From positions 1-7,873 of the forward strand of contig NZ_CALIIB010000084.1 in the NCBI RefSeq assembly GCF_938020365.1: a stretch of 7,873 nucleotides of DNA, read 5' to 3'. Every line of letters begins with the position of its first letter. Positions within the stretch are counted from its first letter, which is position 1. A program made the translations under genes and the position numbers. The notes under the pieces were generated by a model that had not been told where the DNA came from, ran no database searches, and worked only from the letters and a program-made list of their open reading frames with translations. Shown one piece after another: positions 5,423-7,873 of this stretch. The stretch comes from an uncultured Streptococcus sp. Its GTDB lineage: Bacteria > Bacillota > Bacilli > Lactobacillales > Streptococcaceae.

Positions 5423-6679
5423 TTATTCTGAAGTTAATTCTTTCTGGGCTTCCTTGCCTTGATCCAGCAGGGCTTGGATAATCTTTTGATCACGCAGTTT
5501 GACAGAGTTGTTGATAGTTTCTGCGGATTGGATGACCGCTGCTTCTAGCAGAGCGCGTTTTTCCCGTCCTTTATCAATGGCTTCGATAATGCCTTGATTT
5601 TGTGCGACGAGACTTTCTGCCAGCTTAGTGACAGACTCAACAGCGATAGTAGGGCTTTGGGAAATCCGCTCCAGCTGAGGAATGACTTCCTTGCTGGTCT
5701 CAGCGAGCATTTGCAGGGCAGCGTTATTCGCATTAGAGATGGCGTCAGCTACTTGACCAGACTTCATGGATTGCTGGAGGATGCCTAATTGGGCGATAGA
5801 CAGTTTCATAGTTGGAATGGTATTGCGACGGAGCATTCCAAGTTTTTGGCGCATATCAGAGGAAACCTTGACCAGATTACGCATTTGAGGCGTTGTCGCC
5901 CAAGCAACATAGAGACGGCTGACATATTCAGTGTGTTGCTGCTCTAAGGTATTGACCACCTCTGTCATTCGGGCTAATTCCTGCGATTTGACTTGGTAGT
6001 CAACAGTTGTCATATCTAACTGAGCAACTTCATTCTGCAGTTTGAGCGCTCGATTGCCAGCTTCTTGCTGAGACGCTTCAATAAAGGAAATGACTCCGAC
6101 TAGATTTTCAATCGATTTGGTATTGTCCTCAATCAGCATTTCAGCAGAAACAATATTGCGAGCCAGAACGTCTTCTTGTTTGACGACGGTTGCAGCCATG
6201 CCATCCATTTTCTGCTCAATATTTTGTGAGTCGAAATAGAATTCTTGAAGCGTGTTCTTGCTCTGTTTGAAGAGTTTTTCCAAGAAATTAGGCTTCTTAT
6301 CCAGTTCCGCTACTTGAGCATCCTTGTATTTTGCGACAAAGCCATTGAGTTCTTTGTTAGTGTTTTTTAAGAGCTCATCTACCTGGGGAATTTGTAATTT
6401 TTTCTGCTCGGCTAAGATACGATTGACAGTACCGTTGACTTCTTCTACAGCAGATTGGCCAAAGTCCAGCAAGGCATTCTGGTCCGATACGAAATTATCC
6501 ACTAGCTGAGGCGCTTTAGCTGTAATCGCACTCTGTTGCTCAGGCGTCAGCTTTTCTAGAAAAGTGAGCTGGCCGTTTTCTTGACTTGTATTGGCTTCGA
6601 TGATTTCTGTTGTTTTGTCGCTTTTGCTGATGGCATTGTTGGCAATTTTATCAATGTCAAAATTAAATTCTTGGCTCAT
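5423..6679 (-). CDS. telA: TelA-family protein (toxic anion resistance family)
   Basis: A 418-residue soluble, almost entirely helical protein of the TelA/KlaA family (Pfam toxic anion resistance). The family was named from plasmid tellurite resistance, but its biochemical activity is not established, and chromosomal Firmicute copies are linked to tolerance of cell-envelope-active agents. There is no signal peptide or membrane segment. A low-complexity N-terminus (1-45) leads into the family domain from roughly 50 to 400. The well-conserved stretch NTIPTMKLSIAQLGILQQS occupies about 286-304, and YVAWATTPQMRNLV lies just before it at about 257-270. Long charged heptad-like runs (about 200-255 and 365-415) suggest coiled coils. 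The ATG at 6679 has AGGAG at 6685-6689, 5 nt upstream. It follows the XpaC-like gene by 24 bases on the same strand, so the two are almost certainly co-transcribed and probably work together at the membrane. Confidence 0.88.
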   Translation of the reverse strand: MSQEFNFDIDKIANNAISKSDKTTEIIEANTSQENGQLTFLEKLTPEQQSAITAKAPQLVDNFVSDQNALLDFGQSAVEEVNGTVNRILAEQKKLQIPQVDELLKNTNKELNGFVAKYKDAQVAELDKKPNFLEKLFKQSKNTLQEFYFDSQNIEQKMDGMAATVVKQEDVLARNIVSAEMLIEDNTKSIENLVGVISFIEASQQEAGNRALKLQNEVAQLDMTTVDYQVKSQELARMTEVVNTLEQQHTEYVSRLYVAWATTPQMRNLVKVSSDMRQKLGMLRRNTIPTMKLSIAQLGILQQSMKSGQVADAISNANNAALQMLAETSKEVIPQLERISQSPTIAVESVTKLAESLVAQNQGIIEAIDKGREKRALLEAAVIQSAETINNSVKLRDQKIIQALLDQGKEAQKELTSE

Positions 6680-6703
6680 AGTTTCTCCTTTGGTTTATCT
6701 AGC

Positions 6704-7549
6704 TTAAAAGCCGGTGTCTGTTTGCTTTTCTTTGTCTAGGATACGCAGGCTGATGTCAAAGTCCCTCAAATCAGCTTCATTTAATTGGCGCAGCGCCTCG
6801 TCTAGGTCCAAGTCAAACTGCTCGATGGCTGTTTTGGCCTTGGCTAGCCGCTCCTCGGCATTGTAAAAATCTTTGGGAGAGGCTTTGATTTTGAGGTAGC
6901 CTTCTAAAATATCTTCGTAGTGCTCCATCTGGGACTGATGAATGGCAGTCAGCTCTTCCTTGTTGTTGCTTTCGGATTGAGAGATTTTTTGCAGAATGGC
7001 CTCGTGGTCAATCTGAATATTGTGAACCGTAGCGACCAATTCTGGGGCTAGCTCTTCTAGACTAGTTTTCTTAGGCTGCGCTTCTTTTTGCCTTTTCTCA
7101 CGTTCAATTTTTTGCAGTTGTTTATCAATTTCCTCGGTTACAGTAGTAATTTTAGTCTGAATGCGCTGGTAGACAGAGGCAGGAATTTCATCTCGCAATT
7201 CCTTAGCAACGTTTTTGATATAGGTGAGTTGGGGAAGAATTTGCAGGGCCAAATCTTGGTAGTCTTCCTTCTTGCCGTATTCTTGGTAGCTTTCTAATTC
7301 TTTAATACGGCGGTCAGCCTGCCCAATCTCTGCTTTTAAATCTTCAATACGGCCAATGCTGGCTTGTTTAGCTTCAATACGAACTCTTTTCTGTCTTTGG
7401 TAGCGATAGATTCCGTAGCCAACACCTCCCAAAATAGCAATGGGGATCAGATAGCTGGCTATCACTCCAGAACCAAATATAATTGCAAGTATCCAAATCC
7501 AGCTAAACCATTCCGGCTGCTGGTTAGAATAATTCTTTCTTCTCGACAT
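6704..7549 (-). CDS. xpaC: XpaC-like membrane-anchored coiled-coil protein
   Basis: A 281-residue protein resembling the XpaC family, whose members are annotated as '5-bromo-4-chloroindolyl phosphate hydrolysis protein'. That label comes from a phenotype and no catalytic motif is visible here, so enzymatic activity should not be assumed. Residues 14-49 form one long hydrophobic block, likely a two-helix hairpin or single long anchor. It is bracketed by basic residues (RRK at 3-5, RYQRQKRVR at 49-57). The remainder is cytoplasmic and strongly charged, with likely coiled coils at about 57-90 and 130-160. XpaC-like and TelA genes are commonly neighbours in Firmicutes, which supports the pairing with the downstream telA. 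The ATG at 7549 is the only Met near the N-terminus. Its SD (AAAGG) is unusually close, 3 nt away. Confidence 0.78.
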   Translation of the reverse strand: MSRRKNYSNQQPEWFSWIWILAIIFGSGVIASYLIPIAILGGVGYGIYRYQRQKRVRIEAKQASIGRIEDLKAEIGQADRRIKELESYQEYGKKEDYQDLALQILPQLTYIKNVAKELRDEIPASVYQRIQTKITTVTEEIDKQLQKIEREKRQKEAQPKKTSLEELAPELVATVHNIQIDHEAILQKISQSESNNKEELTAIHQSQMEHYEDILEGYLKIKASPKDFYNAEERLAKAKTAIEQFDLDLDEALRQLNEADLRDFDISLRILDKEKQTDTGF

Positions 7550-7583
7550 AAACCTTTCTCTTTCTTCTCAATATGATATCTCT

Positions 7584-7612
7584 ATTTTAACATAAAAGCT
7601 AGTTTTTGAAGG
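7584..7612 (-). promoter_or_regulatory. Candidate xpaC-telA promoter (extended -10)
   Basis: On the minus strand TG-T-TAAAAT (7592 down to 7584) is an extended -10 element with five of six consensus bases. The -35 region is weak: TTCAAA (7605-7610) at 15 bp, or CCTTCA (7607-7612) at 17 bp. This is normal for extended -10 promoters. The predicted start near 7577 leaves about 28 nt of leader. Confidence 0.5.
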
Positions 7613-7646
7613 AGAAAGATTGATATATTCAGACGCACTTTTAGAT

Positions 7647-7671
7647 TTGATGAGAATATTTGCCTCATCAA
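7647..7671. repeat. Perfect 8-bp hairpin upstream of xpaC
   Basis: TTGATGAG (7647-7654) and CTCATCAA (7664-7671) are perfect inverted copies with a 9-nt loop. No T-run follows on either strand, so it does not look like a terminator. It lies about 55 bp upstream of the candidate -10, where a regulator could bind. A weaker stem-loop (GGAAGCAA / TTGCTTTC type, about 7682-7703) is adjacent. Apart from these I see nothing identifiable in 7620-7735. Confidence 0.35.
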
Positions 7672-7732
7672 GAAAGAGCTTTGCTTCCTTTACTGAAAGC
7701 AAGCGTAAGAGTTCTTTTTTATCACAAGTGGG

Positions 7733-7762
7733 CAAGCAAAAATCGCAAGGAAACCCTGCGAT
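7733..7762 (-). terminator. Terminator of the gene at the right edge
   Basis: On the minus strand ATCGCAGGG (7762-7754), loop TTT and CCTTGCGAT (7750-7742) form a 9-bp stem with one G-U pair. The U-tract TTTTTG follows (its first T is the last base of the stem). It starts 10 bases after the TGA stop at 7773-7775, which supports that frame as the real gene end. Confidence 0.8.
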
Positions 7763-7772
7763 TCGTATTTTA

Positions 7773-7873
7773 TCAGTCCACTTCTGGGAAAAGTTTGGCC
7801 AGTATTTTAGGAGTGATACTTTGTCCCGGCCCCTCAGCACAATAGGTGTGCATATACATAGAGGGGTTGAAGT
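7773..7873 (-). CDS. 3' end of an unidentified protein gene (partial)
   Basis: The minus-strand frame is open from the window edge to TGA at 7775-7773, giving 32 codons that end in ...ITPKILAKLFPEVD. The peptide has ordinary composition and the stop is followed by TAA and then a well-formed terminator, so I take it as the C-terminus of a gene entering from the right. I do not recognise the family. A longer overlapping open frame exists on the same strand but runs through the terminator. The ATG codons inside (from 7859) lack an SD, so the gene very likely begins outside the window. Confidence 0.6.
   Translation of the reverse strand, partial: FNPSMYMHTYCAEGPGQSITPKILAKLFPEVD

Noticed and set aside
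5423..6679. A functional tellurite resistance island
   Set aside because: Only a TelA-family protein is present; no other ter, teh or kla-type partner is visible, and chromosomal TelA proteins in Firmicutes are widespread without that role.
7568..7840. 90-residue minus-strand frame starting at GTG 7840, open upstream to the window edge
   Set aside because: It reads straight through the well-formed terminator at 7733-7762, has no SD before the GTG, and has odd composition in its first half. The frame ending at 7773 with the terminator just after it fits better.
1..7873. CRISPR array, tRNA, rRNA, insertion sequence or prophage genes
   Set aside because: No regularly spaced repeats, no transposase, integrase or phage-like proteins, and no cloverleaf-like sequence was seen in the gaps.

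Overview
The window reads as chromosomal DNA from an oral streptococcus of the mitis/sanguinis group. Its gene order (pepO divergent from a manganese ABC transporter operon, followed by tpx) and the sequence of the lipoprotein point most strongly to Streptococcus gordonii or a very close relative. The species call rests on recognising the proteins, not on a database search.

Left block (1-2006, minus strand): pepO, a complete M13-family zinc endopeptidase, ending in its own intrinsic terminator at the left edge. It is divergent from the next block. It has two plausible translation starts 13 codons apart, and the upstream one (TTG) has the better ribosome binding site.

Control region (2007-2115): this short AT-rich gap holds a strong sigma-A-type promoter for the transporter. 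Two perfect inverted repeats overlay that promoter and together cover 2058-2104. Their layout (six-base arms, six-base spacer, centres 22 bp apart) fits two dimer sites for the manganese-sensing DtxR-family repressor (ScaR/SloR/PsaR). No repressor gene is in the window, so it would act in trans.

Middle block (2116-5270, plus strand): scaC (ATPase), scaB (membrane permease) and scaA (substrate-binding lipoprotein) form a tightly packed operon for Mn(II) uptake. After a moderate terminator comes tpx, an atypical 2-Cys thiol peroxidase. Manganese import and peroxide removal are both parts of oxidative-stress defence in these catalase-negative bacteria.

Convergent gap (5271-5422): 152 bp packed with hairpins. 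It holds a terminator for tpx, a terminator for the opposing operon, a third hairpin, and a 10-bp inverted repeat enclosing the first hairpin.

Right block (5423-7873, minus strand): a two-gene operon encoding an XpaC-like membrane/coiled-coil protein and a TelA-family (toxic anion resistance) protein, with a candidate extended -10 promoter. Beyond a roughly 190-bp spacer lies the 3' end of an unidentified gene with a clean terminator.

Nearly everything is conserved housekeeping or virulence-associated streptococcal gene content. I see no mobile element gene, CRISPR array, tRNA or rRNA, and no clearly new system. The points most worth a second look are regulatory: the double operator and its reach toward pepO, the pepO double start, the leader ORF overlapping the tpx start, and the hairpin cluster between tpx and telA.
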